Positions 1 to 8,133 of a stretch of DNA of 39,825 nt are shown piece by piece; the first letter of the stretch is position 1, and every line of letters begins with the position of its first letter. The stretch is from Leifsonia poae. GTDB taxonomy: Bacteria; Actinomycetota; Actinomycetes; Actinomycetales; Microbacteriaceae. Made by a program: the position numbers and the translations under genes. The DNA lies in contig NZ_JAIHLP010000004.1 of the NCBI RefSeq assembly GCF_020009625.1, positions 1-39,825 of the forward strand, read 5' to 3'. A model generated the notes under the pieces. That model had not been told where the DNA came from. It ran no database searches and saw only the letters and a program-made list of their open reading frames with translations.

Positions 1-13
1 GATGAATGACGTC

Positions 14-1679
14 TCAGCCATGCTGGTACCAGACGGTGGTGTCGGGTTCGAGACGCACGGGACCGTCGGTGGGGACGGACCGTCGCTGAACAGGTAGACG
101 CGCTCTGCCTCGAGTGTGACGGAGTGAGAGCCGAAGTTGGTCGCGGACGTCCAGCGTTCGGCCGGCGGAACGCCACGACATCCGGCGCGATGTCGAGCCA
201 CTCCAGACGCTCGTCAGTCTGCAGCATTCGCCGACCGGCGAGCGCGTCCTGGTAGAGGGACAGCACCGAACCCGAGCGTCCGCTCTGGGTATCGACCGCG
301 AACTCGGCGAACCAGGCCGGCTGCGGCAGGTGCGCACCACCCGCGCCGAAGCCGAAGGAAGGCCCGTCTGCCGTCCACGGGAGCGGCACGCGGCAGCCGT
401 CCCGGCCGATTTCCTGAACCTCCGGTGCGGAAGAACGTGGGATCCTGGCGGTCGTCGCCGGGGATGTCGGCGACCTCCGGCAGACCGAGCTCCTCACCTT
501 GGTACAGGTACACACTGCCGGGCAGCGCCATCGCCAGCAGGGTGGCGGCGTTAGCGCGGCGCAGGCCCAGGTCGCGGTCCTCCCGCGGTTCCACGCCATG
601 GGAGAGGAGCCACGCGTGGCCCTCGCTGTCTGTGGAGGGAGGCCGAACCGGGTGGCGTGTCTGACCATGTCGTGGTTGGAGAACACCCACGTGCTGGAGC
701 TCCCGCTCTGCGCCGAGAGATCGAGGTTCTCCTCCACGATGCGCCGGAACTGCGCGGCGTCCCAGGTGGCCTTGAGGAGGTCGAAGTTGAATGCCTGTCC
801 GAGGCCCTGCTCGGTGGCGTAGCGGATCCGCCGCTCCGCGGCACCCAGGCCTCCGCGACGGCGGTGAGCGGTGGCGTGTAGCGGTCGAACAGGCGTCGCC
901 ACTCCGCATAGATCTCGTGCACTTCGTCCGCGCGGTCCCAGATCGGATGCGTCCCGACTGGGAAGTGTGTTGGGTCTTCGAGCTGGACCTGCGTCGGCAG
1001 CTCAACTCCAGCCCCTTGGTCAGAGCGTGGGCGACGTCGACACGGAATCCGTCGACCCCGCGATCTGCCCAGAACTCAAGGGTGGTCAGAAAGTCCTGTC
1101 GCACCTCGGGATTCGACCAGTTCCAGTCGGGCTGCTCGCGAGCGAACAGGTGCAGATACCACTGCCCATCCGGCACGCGGTCCAGGCCGGCCCTCCGAAG
1201 ATCGACGTCCAGTCCGACGGTGGCTCTGAGCCGTCCGGGCCGCGCCCGTCGCGGAAGATGTAGCGGTCGCGGGCGGCGGAACCGGGTACGCTGCGCAGGG
1301 CTTCCTGAAACCAAGCGTGCTGATCGGAGCTGTGGTTCGGCACGATGTCGACAATCACCTTGATGTCGACGTCATGGAGGCGGGCGACCAGCGCGTCGAA
1401 GTCCGCAAGCGTACCGATGCGCGGGTCGACGTCGCGATAATCCGCGACGTCGTAGCCGCCGTCCGCGAGCTCGGACGGGTAGAACGGGCTCAGCCAGACT
1501 GCGTCGATGCCGAGATCGCGCAGGTAGTCGATGCGGGAGATCAGCCCAAGGAAGTCGCCTACTCCGTCGCCGTTACCGTCCGCGAAGCTGCGCGGATACA
1601 CCTGATACACGGCTGCCTGCCGCCACCACCGGTCGGGAGATTCCACACGGGTGGCGTTCAGAACGCTTTCGGTCACCAT
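14..1679 (-). pseudogene. GH13 alpha-glucosidase, left copy, broken by several indels
   Basis: Same gene as 29302-30969, where the frame is intact. Here about eight differences, mostly single missing G, C or A bases (near 79, 167, 416, 640, 840, 1007 and 1182) plus a three-base insertion near 930, split it into fragments. The N-terminal part (start at 1679) and a C-terminal fragment still read correctly. Because the other copy is perfect and the damage is confined to the contig end, this is almost certainly sequence error and not a true pseudogene. Confidence 0.85.
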
Positions 1680-1706
1680 TGATCCTTCCGAGAGAGACGA
1701 TCCAGA

Positions 1707-1725
1707 ATTTATCTAGGTTCTAAAT
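1707..1725. promoter_or_regulatory. Candidate ROK operator (left copy)
   Basis: ATTTATCTAGGTTCTAAAT is an inverted repeat with ATTTA/TAAAT arms. It sits in the divergent promoter region between the alpha-glucosidase and the ROK regulator, just upstream of the regulator's -10 box. AT-rich inverted repeats of this kind are typical binding sites of ROK/NagC/XylR repressors. The assignment to this regulator is inferred from position. Confidence 0.45.
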
Positions 1726-1738
1726 CTAAGACGTGCAC

Positions 1739-1750
1739 TATTGTTGTCAC
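1739..1750 (+). promoter_or_regulatory. Leaderless -10 region of the ROK gene (left copy)
   Basis: TATTGT at 1739-1744 is followed by six bases (TGTCAC) and then the ATG at 1751, so transcription would begin at or next to the start codon. No Shine-Dalgarno sequence is present. This geometry is common in actinobacteria. The same arrangement is at 31029-31040 in the right copy. Confidence 0.5.
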
Positions 1751-3003
1751 ATGTCGAGGTTTGGGCAAGTCCCGCAGAGAAATCGATTCCAACGCACGCG
1801 CTGGTCGCGACGTCAACGAACGTCCTCCGGCGCTCGAACACGCTCGCGCTGCTGAAGATCTTCAGCAGCGCGTCCGCCGGCAAGAGCTTCACAACGTCCG
1901 AACTCATCGAGCTCTCCGACCTCACGCGCTCCACCATCCTGGCCGTTTGCGACGATCTGCTGGCTGCGGGTTGGATCGCGGAGTCGGATGCCGGCCCCCG
2001 GGTGGAAGGGACCCGCGGCAGGCCCTCCCGCCGCTTCGCCCTGAACCCGGGCGCGGCCCACGTCGTCGGGGTTGATCTCGGCTTCTCATCCGTGACCTGC
2101 GTGGTCGCCGACCTGCTCGGCCAGATCGTCGGACGCTCGAGACGAGCCTTTCACTCGCGCCCCGACAGCCCCGAGTGGATCATCGATCGGACGGCCGAGA
2201 CGCAGGCGGCCGTCGACGAATCCCTCCACGACGCCGGAGCTGAAGCCGGGACCGTCCTAGCCGCCACGCTCGCCGTACCCGCACCCGTCGATCACACCGG
2301 TCGGGTGGGCGTCGGCGACGAGTTCTGGGACTGGATCCGGATCGATCCCGACCTGCTGTTCAGCGGCCACCCGGAATGGCCCATCGTCGTAGAAAACGAC
2401 GCCAACCTCGCCGCGCTGGCCGAACGTGAGGCGATGTCCGGCCCGGCGCAGTCGCTCGTCGTCCTCCTCGCCGGCGACCGCTTCGGCGCGGGCATCGTCG
2501 AGAACGGTGTTCTCCACCGCGGACACCACGGCGGCGGGGGCGAGATGAAATACCTCAGCCTAATCGAGGGCGTCGGCAGCACAGTGGGAATCGGGCGACT
2601 GGCTCAGGATTGGGCGCAGGACGCAGTTGGCGACCATCTGCAGACGAAGCTGACGTCCGAGAGCGTCGCCGCCGACGTGTTCCGGCTGGGAGAGGAGGGC
2701 GACGACGTGGCTCACGACATCTCCGGCCGCCTCCTCGACCGTCTGGCGCGCGTCATCGCGACCCTCGTCAGCCTCCTCGACCCCGGCCGAATCGTCCTTG
2801 GCGGCGGAGTGGCGACGTCGCTCCAGCCACTCATCCCCGAACTCCGCCTGCGCGTCGAGGAGCACACGGCGTTCGCCAGCGAGTTGCTCGCCTCGCCCCT
2901 GGCGAGCGACATCGTCATCCAGGGCGCGGTGCACGCGGCGCTCGCCCATGTCTGGGATCATGCTCTGAAGAGTTCCCCCAGCGCTCCCACGGCGATCCGC
3001 TAG
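1751..3003 (+). CDS. ROK-family transcriptional regulator, left copy (one base missing near the start)
   Basis: Same gene as 31041-32294. One G is missing in the third to fourth codon (TCGAGG-TTTGG here, TCGAGGG-TTTGG in the right copy), so the ATG at 1751 runs into another frame after three codons. From about 1757 onward the frame and protein are identical to the right copy. The single difference lies in a G run and is best read as an error. The functional description is given under the right copy. Confidence 0.85.
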
Positions 3004-3021
3004 CCGGTGAGCCCACCGGCT
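3002..3021 (+). terminator. Hairpin right after the ROK gene
   Basis: AGCCGGTG and CACCGGCT form a perfect 8-bp stem with an AGCC loop, starting inside the ROK stop codon. There is no T tract after it, so it may be a weak or factor-assisted terminator. The same hairpin is at 32293-32312. Confidence 0.45.
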
Positions 3022-3160
3022 GTCGGCTGATTCGGCATCACCTCATTTCGCGAAGCTCGTCGAGGCCATCCAAGTCTCCTTCGCTGATAATATACCTTAT
3101 GTCAGTTTGAACATGGCAATCCCGTTAGATGCGAATGCGACACCTAGCCGCGGCTCCCCC

Positions 3161-3210
3161 GGTGGCCCTTGGGTCGGGCCACCCAAGAGGTCGTGGCTCC
3201 TGCCACCACC
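3161..3210. other. Cluster of overlapping hairpins beyond the small membrane gene
   Basis: GGTGGCCC (3161-3168) pairs with GGGCCACC (3176-3183). The alternative pairing CTTGGGT (3168-3174) with ACCCAAG (3181-3187) competes for the same bases. A third stem, AGGTCGTGGC with GCCACCACCT and one mismatch, follows at 3187-3210. They lie just downstream of the leftward gene ending at 3222 and may end its transcript. Apart from these and the ROK hairpin, I see nothing in 3004-3221. The same cluster recurs near 32453-32502. Confidence 0.4.
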
Positions 3211-3221
3211 TCAGTTTTCAC

Positions 3222-3765
3222 TCACAAGTCCTTGTTCTTCTTGCTACGGGATCCGCCTTCGGAGATCTCGCCATTTTCAGAGCGCTTCCATGTAACCCCA
3301 TCGGCATCCCGGAATCGCAGCTCTACCAAGAAGTCCCACGGCTCATGCCCGCGAAGGTCGATTTCACCATCGACTACTTTGGGCCCCTAGTCCGCTGCGC
3401 TTCGCTGTACGGGAGCAGAGCGAAGACCTGCTCGAATCCAGGTGGCACAACGGCTTGATCCAAGTCCACCACGCCCCGGGCAGCTAGTTCGCCGTATCCA
3501 TTCACCATGAGATATAGATCGTAGATCGGTACGTTGTTGCCGTTTCTGAGCCAAACGTCGTAGTGCTCGGAAGTATCGCCCTCGCCACCCAAGCGGAGAC
3601 CTTCGAGGCAACCCTGCGCCTACGTTCCTGCGCCCGCCTCAAACCCTGTGCGCGAGCATCTCGCCAGGATAGAGCCGCGTAGATTCCAGCCGTCACTGCC
3701 GCGACGACCAACCCAACCGTGGCTATTGCGGTCACCCACGAGGGCACATCCCCCCACATGCTCAT
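3222..3765 (-). CDS. Small membrane-anchored hypothetical protein, left copy (frame interrupted)
   Basis: I do not recognise a named family. The start at 3765 encodes a short cytoplasmic or periplasmic N-end, one membrane helix (about residues 8-30), a basic stretch (RDARAQGLRRAQERRRR) and then a soluble domain rich in beta-type sequence (DVWLRNGNNVPIYDL). The soluble domain lies in a second frame. Adding one G to the GTGGC run near 3588-3592 joins the two into a 181-residue protein ending at 3222. That break occurs in both copies. This copy also lacks a C near 3387 that the right copy has. The membrane anchor plus basic linker plus globular domain resembles small actinobacterial proteins of unknown role. 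Confidence 0.6.
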
Positions 3766-3831
3766 GCACGAACCCTATAGTGGCGCGGCCGGATAGAAGA
3801 GGTTACAGCGTCAGACGCCACCGAGATACAG

Positions 3832-4572
3832 TCAGACCTCCGGATTGACCACCGAATAGTCGCGATGATCCTGGTAGGAGCCATCAACGGCGAGCGGCAC
3901 TGTCGATCGCCGAACCTTCCGCGCGATTTGAGGTGTAACCGATTGCCTCCGCCACTCTCGTTCGAAAACACACGCCGCGCTGATGACCTTGTGGCTGAAG
4001 ACGAACTGCTTGTTGCCGTTCAACACCTGCACAGAGCCATCTGTGCCGGAGCGCACCGAAACGCCGGGATACACGGACATGACCAGCACGTCATCATCGT
4101 GGCCCATCCTCACGCTCATCAAAGGCTCACCGCTCGGGCCTTCAAAGTCGAGCATCAGGGGAAGTATCGGAAGCGCATCATCGCTGTGCCGATACCGCCG
4201 GAGAAACTCGTTCTCCGGAAAGATCGGGTAGATCATGGTTTCCGCATACGACTTAGCAACCTCGGTCCTTCGAGTAAATCGCCCGGCAAACCGCCGATAG
4301 CCCAGTTGCCAGAGGCGAGGGGCGAGGCCCTCGCTTAGGGCGCGTTCACACTGCTGAAGCGCCCACACCGGCTGCCTCAGATGCGGGACCGCGTAGAGCT
4401 CGGCGATCATCTCATTGCGGCGCGCGTCACCTTTCCGGAAGGCGAGGGAAGCGAGTCTCACAATCCAGCCCGGGGCGATCCCCCAGACGAGGAGCAGAGC
4501 CGCCCCCATGCCGACGAGCGGCCACAGCCCCAACAGAGAGGCAAGTTTCGCGAAATCGAAATCTACATTCAT
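3832..4572 (-). CDS. Membrane-anchored hypothetical protein in a PadR operon (left copy)
   Basis: This 246-residue protein is unrecognised. It has one clear membrane segment near the N-terminus (about residues 12-34), a basic stretch, and a long soluble C-terminal domain (TLDFEGP, DDDVLVMSVYPGVSV). Its ATG overlaps the stop of the PadR gene as ATGA (4569-4572), so the two are translated together. PadR proteins often control a membrane gene next to them; by context this is the regulated target. No catalytic motif is visible. An identical copy lies at 33125-33865. Confidence 0.7.
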   Translation of the reverse strand: MNVDFDFAKLASLLGLWPLVGMGAALLLVWGIAPGWIVRLASLAFRKGDARRNEMIAELYAVPHLRQPVWALQQCERALSEGLAPRLWQLGYRRFAGRFTRRTEVAKSYAETMIYPIFPENEFLRRYRHSDDALPILPLMLDFEGPSGEPLMSVRMGHDDDVLVMSVYPGVSVRSGTDGSVQVLNGNKQFVFSHKVISAACVFEREWRRQSVTPQIARKVRRSTVPLAVDGSYQDHRDYSVVNPEV

Positions 4573-4892
4573 GTCATCGCCAGCCTTGCCTGTTGGGGCC
4601 TTGTCGCCCCCACGCGAGCCTGTGATGCGAGGAATCGACTCTGAGCCGCTCCCAACTCACGAAGGCCCGTATCGGTGATCTCGTAATAGCGGCGGGGAGG
4701 GCGGCCGTTAGCTTCGCTGGGATCCTCCCAGCCGTCGGTCAGCCATCCTTCGTCCATCATGCGTCCAAGGATTGGGTAGAGGACGCCTGACCGAACACCG
4801 CTGTCCACACTCAACCGGTATCCCCAGTGTCGTTCCTTTGGGGCGTCGAGGAGTGCGGTCGCGACCTTCACGAGAGACGGAGTGATCTTCAT
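4569..4892 (-). CDS. PadR-family transcriptional regulator (left copy)
   Basis: 107 residues, the usual size of a compact PadR repressor. The N-terminal winged helix (about residues 8-75) shows the family pattern: a helix carrying GYRLSVDSGVRSGVLYPIL, which is the recognition helix, then the wing ending in RRYYEITDTGLRELG. PadR proteins are dimeric repressors that release DNA when they bind small phenolic or other ligands. The ATG at 4892 has no Shine-Dalgarno sequence but sits six bases after a TAGAGT -10 box, implying a leaderless transcript. A near-perfect palindrome covers that promoter, so autoregulation is likely. The gene overlaps the following membrane gene by four bases. Confidence 0.88.
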   Translation of the reverse strand: MKITPSLVKVATALLDAPKERHWGYRLSVDSGVRSGVLYPILGRMMDEGWLTDGWEDPSEANGRPPRRYYEITDTGLRELGAAQSRFLASQARVGATRPQQARLAMT

Positions 4893-4893
4893 G

Positions 4894-4921
4894 CCCTAAC
4901 TCTACATAGGTAGAGATAGGG
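4894..4921. promoter_or_regulatory. PadR operator and leaderless promoter (left copy)
   Basis: A 28-bp inverted repeat with arms CCCTA-A-CTCTAC and GTAGAG-A-TAGGG around an ATAG spacer; only one position in each arm fails to pair. It starts two bases upstream of the PadR ATG and includes the -10 box TAGAGT (minus strand, 4899-4904). A PadR dimer bound here would block RNA polymerase directly. The same site lies at 34187-34214. Confidence 0.7.
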
Positions 4922-4979
4922 CGTCCAGACCAAATTCCTCCTACTCGATTGGTTGCTCAGCCGGGTACCCGCGCAACGA

Positions 4980-5213
4980 TTACGGCTTGCCTTCGCCGTC
5001 CGATTCCCGCTCCGGGATAGCTGGCTCGTCGTACTCACCGTTCGTCAGCCGGCGGTACTCGTCGTCGATCTCCGCGTCGAGCTGGCGAGACTCGCGGATG
5101 GCGGCGAACAGATGTTTCTCAAACGACACGAGTTCCTGGTCGCCCACGACCATCTCATCATCGTCATCGAACTCGTCGTCATCACTCATGCCGACATGCT
5201 GGTCGCGTGCCAC
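4980..5213 (-). CDS. Small highly acidic hypothetical protein (left copy)
   Basis: 77 residues from a GTG at 5213, or 69 residues from the internal ATG at 5189; neither has a clear ribosome site. The N-terminal third is dominated by Asp/Glu (MSDDDEFDDDDEMVVGD) and the middle is a probable helix (SFEKHLFAAIRESRQLDAEIDDEYRRL). I recognise no family. It is the last gene of the leftward conjugation operon, so a role as an adaptor or inhibitor in transfer is possible but unproven. A second copy is at 34273-34506. Confidence 0.55.
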   Translation of the reverse strand: MARDQHVGMSDDDEFDDDDEMVVGDQELVSFEKHLFAAIRESRQLDAEIDDEYRRLTNGEYDEPAIPERESDGEGKP

Positions 5214-5220
5214 GCCGTCG

Positions 5221-5592
5221 TCAACAGTTGATTGAGCGTGTTCGCACGCAGAAGCATTTCACAGCCCACGCAGATAGCCGTGAATGTCGAACGGACGCAG
5301 TGGCCACGCATAGCTTGCTCGCGAGGGGTGGCGCGGATGGCCGCTCTTTTAGAGGGTCACCGATAGATCTCCAGTTACAGGACGCGGCTTCTGGGAGGCC
5401 CACGATGCCGCGAAGCATGCCGCGCAGGTACGATCGCGCCATAATCGTCTCGCCCCAGGCGGCTAGCAGCTCGAGTCGGCGCCCGCCGATGAACTCGGCA
5501 ATGTGCCGCTCATTCTCCGCTTTCAGCTCCGGACTGTAGGCGACATGCATGTCACTGGGTTGCGTTGCGCGCTGTTGAAACACGCCTGTCAT
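5221..5592 (-). CDS. Hypothetical protein in the conjugation operon (left copy)
   Basis: 123 residues. The ATG at 5592 overlaps the stop of the cell-wall hydrolase gene as ATGA, which fixes the start. The first 70 residues look folded and helical (SPELKAENERHIAEFIGGRRLELLAAWGE). The tail after about residue 80 is rich in Ser, Arg and Cys and looks less protein-like, so a missed frame change near 5340 is possible. No family recognised. An identical copy is at 34514-34885. Confidence 0.55.
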   Translation of the reverse strand: MTGVFQQRATQPSDMHVAYSPELKAENERHIAEFIGGRRLELLAAWGETIMARSYLRGMLRGIVGLPEAASCNWRSIGDPLKERPSAPPLASKLCVATASVRHSRLSAWAVKCFCVRTRSINC

Positions 5593-6659
5593 TGCTGACT
5601 CCCGACATAAGCGCCCGTGGCGTACAGGAAGTCGATGTGTAGATGGTTCCCGGTGTCGTCGATCTGGCCGAAGTTCGTGGTCGCGATCGTCACGCCCGCA
5701 GCTGCGCGAACGTCCTTCTGCCCGACTCGTGAGCCCTTGGGCACGATCGGGTCGAGCATCCCGATCAGGCGCAGCGAGTACCCGTCTGCCCCCGTGAGCG
5801 GCGTGCCGTTGAGCATGTAGAAGTCGACGGCGTGCCCGCCGCCGTTCTTGTAGTGGGCCGACTCCGTGCCGGCCCCTTCGATCTGGCCGGTGCATCTGCG
5901 GTTGATGTCGGAGACGCCCACGGACTGGAAGGTGCGAACAGCGAGCACGATGGTCTGCAAGACACGGGTGTCGATTCCGCAATCCGCGACGGTCTTATCC
6001 TGAGCAATCCAGCGGATCTCTTTGATGTGATCCGGCACCAGGCCACGCAGCTGGCCGGCGTCCGCCGCTTTCACGAGTTCCTGGGCGAGCCCCACCTGGT
6101 CGGCGCCTACGGCGCACCCGGGGGTGCCGCCGCCATTACTGCCGAGCGCCTGCACGACCTGCGCGGCCGCGGAGTAGAACTTCGTGTAGTGGTTTGGGTC
6201 AGCGTTCACCTGCACGGTGTGCGCGGCCAGCGTCGGGGTCATGGCCTGCCAGCCGGGCACTTGGATGAGTCGCTGGAAGAACAGCACCGCCGACTTGGTC
6301 GGGTCCATCCGATCCGCGAGGCTCCCCCAGGTGTCGCGCTGCTGAAACAGCCCGCGCGAGTCGGGGCCGGCCTGGTCGCCATGGTCGAGCACCCGCAACC
6401 CGGATTCGCCCATCGCGGTCATGACGCCGATGACCTGAGCCTGGGCGTCGAGCCCCAGTCCGGTCGCGGCGTTCATGATCGCCGCGGCGTTCGCGAGCTG
6501 GTCGCCTGAGTAGCCGGCGATCGGCCGGCTGCTGATCGCGATGGTCGCGACGACCTCGCCGCCGCCGCATCCGCTGGCTTGCGCGCCGGACATGAACACA
6601 CCACCGCCGAACATCACCAGAACGGTGATGCCGGCAGCCGCGATGCCCTTCCAGCCCAT
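5589..6659 (-). CDS. VirB1-like two-domain cell-wall hydrolase (transglycosylase-like plus M15-like), left copy
   Basis: 356 residues from the ATG at 6659, which shares a base with the stop of the VirB4-like gene. A longer upstream start at 6731 would add a basic out-of-context leader and is not preferred. Residues 5-28 form a signal anchor. Residues about 55-160 resemble actinobacterial lysozyme/transglycosylase-like domains: TAMGESGLRV with candidate catalytic Glu85, then SRGLFQQRDTWGS. The C-terminal half carries an M15 peptidase-like metal site: H269, H276-A-V-D279 and H339-L-H341. Such proteins open peptidoglycan locally so that a conjugation channel can cross the wall. Its place directly after the ATPase in a conjugation operon supports that role. 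An identical copy is at 34882-35952. Confidence 0.8.
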   Translation of the reverse strand: MGWKGIAAAGITVLVMFGGGVFMSGAQASGCGGGEVVATIAISSRPIAGYSGDQLANAAAIMNAATGLGLDAQAQVIGVMTAMGESGLRVLDHGDQAGPDSRGLFQQRDTWGSLADRMDPTKSAVLFFQRLIQVPGWQAMTPTLAAHTVQVNADPNHYTKFYSAAAQVVQALGSNGGGTPGCAVGADQVGLAQELVKAADAGQLRGLVPDHIKEIRWIAQDKTVADCGIDTRVLQTIVLAVRTFQSVGVSDINRRCTGQIEGAGTESAHYKNGGGHAVDFYMLNGTPLTGADGYSLRLIGMLDPIVPKGSRVGQKDVRAAAGVTIATTNFGQIDDTGNHLHIDFLYATGAYVGSQQ

Positions 6660-8133
6660 CACGCGCTCCGCAGCACCGAGGCGGCGGCACCCTCCATGCC
6701 CTCGTCGGTGTTGGTGATCTGCGTCTCCCACTCCGAGCGGATGTGCCGCACGAGCGTTTCAACGTGCGTGCCGTACTTGAAGTAGTGGTGGCCGTCGCTC
6801 AGCTGCGTAATGTCGTGCGCCCGCTCGGGAGAGAAGTTGAAGGTCTGCTGGCACCACAGCGCATCCTCGTGCCGGCTCTGCCGGTAGACGTAGACCGACT
6901 GGGCCTCCTGCACCATCGCCATACCGGGTGAGTTGGCAGGAATATCGGTGCCCTTGTGGAAGGCGAACACGTTGGAGAGCCGAGGCCACGGGAGAGCTTC
7001 TGATTCGCCCTCGCGAGCGATGCGGAGGGGCCGGCAGCGATGTGCCAGCCTTCCTCGTAGACGCACGTCGTGTGCCAGCCGCGGTCGTTGCGGAGTCGAC
7101 CGAGCAGCCACATGTGCCCGATCGCCATGACGATCGGCACGGAAGGGCCGTCATCGGGCAGCTGCGAAATGTCCCAGCTGGTGAGCTTGTGCGCCAGGTC
7201 GACCACCTTGGACGTTTCGCCGTCGAGCAGGCCGGCATAGTCGTCCAAGAGCGTGTTGAGGGTGAACTGCACCGAGAGGCCGGCCTGGTGCAGCTTGTCC
7301 CGCGCCTGCGGCGAATGCTGCGCGTAGTCGCTGTCCGCGGTCGTCGACGCGAGCGCCGGCAGCACGTCGGCCAGGGTCGGCACCCGTCCGTCCTCGAACC
7401 GGGCGAGCGTGATCCGCAGGGCCGAGCGGAGCGCTTCTTCTTCCCACTCGTTGAGCGGGGTGTCGTTGCGAGCGAGGCGCGTGACGACTTTCAGCAGCCG
7501 CAGTTGCCCGGATGCTCCGGTGCCGTGGCTGATCATGGGGTCCAGCAGATTCAGCCGGGTGCCGGTGCCGTCGTCGGTGAACTTGATGGGCTCGGCTCCG
7601 AACGCGCGCGCGAGCTCGGAGTATTCGCCCTCCCCTGCTCGGTCCTTTTTGTCGAACACGGTGGCGCGCCGCTTGGCCATGATGAGGGGCCGGGCGACGA
7701 GCGCGGTCTTGATGAAGCTCGACTTACCGGAGCCGACGTCGCCCATCACGACGACGTTCGGGCTCGACACCAACCGCGGCCGCGAGTTGTAGGCGGTCAC
7801 CGGGTCGTGCGCGATTGACGTCTTCGAGAGCACGTCGCGGCCGGTGACAATGCCGCTGGTGCCGGTGGGTGCGCCGATAACGGCGGAGTTGAGGACTTCG
7901 GCCTGCCGGGTGGTCGACGGCGCACCGCGCAGCGCGGGGGCGTAGAAGCCGCGACCGGCGCGGCCGCTGCGCGCGCGCAGCTGCGTGCCGGGGACGTTCC
8001 ACGGCAGCAGCTCGTCCTTGCCCTCGGTGCGTCCGCTCTCGTCGACCTGTACTTCCTCGGGCGGGGCGAACTTCCGCAGAACCGGCAGCGACCACATACC
8101 GCTCTTGGTGCTCTCGGCCTTGTGCTCGCTCAT
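6659..8133 (-). CDS. VirB4/TraC-like conjugation ATPase (left copy, frame interrupted near 6985)
   Basis: The ATG at 8133 is preceded by AGGAGG and overlaps the stop of the SCO6880 gene (ATGA). Walker A is GDVGSGKS (about residues 131-138), after a region with PNVVVM typical of ATP-binding secretion motors. The protein reads to SLARANQKLSRGLG and then changes frame. The next frame resumes with RLSNVFAFHKGTD and runs to 6659. Adding one C near 6983-6987 gives a single 491-residue protein. The break is identical in both copies. The family energises type IV secretion at the inner face of the membrane. The product is assigned from its Walker motif and its position after SCO6880. Confidence 0.8.

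Noticed and set aside
14..1679. Alpha-glucosidase as a decaying pseudogene
   Set aside because: The second copy is intact; the lesions are single-base indels in runs at the extreme contig end.
5832..6509. Long rightward ORF opposite the cell-wall hydrolase
   Set aside because: It is an antisense shadow of a gene with clear motifs; its sequence is low-complexity Arg/Gly/His without any domain. Similar shadows at 6928-7818, 8556-9287 and 20247-21443 were dropped for the same reason.
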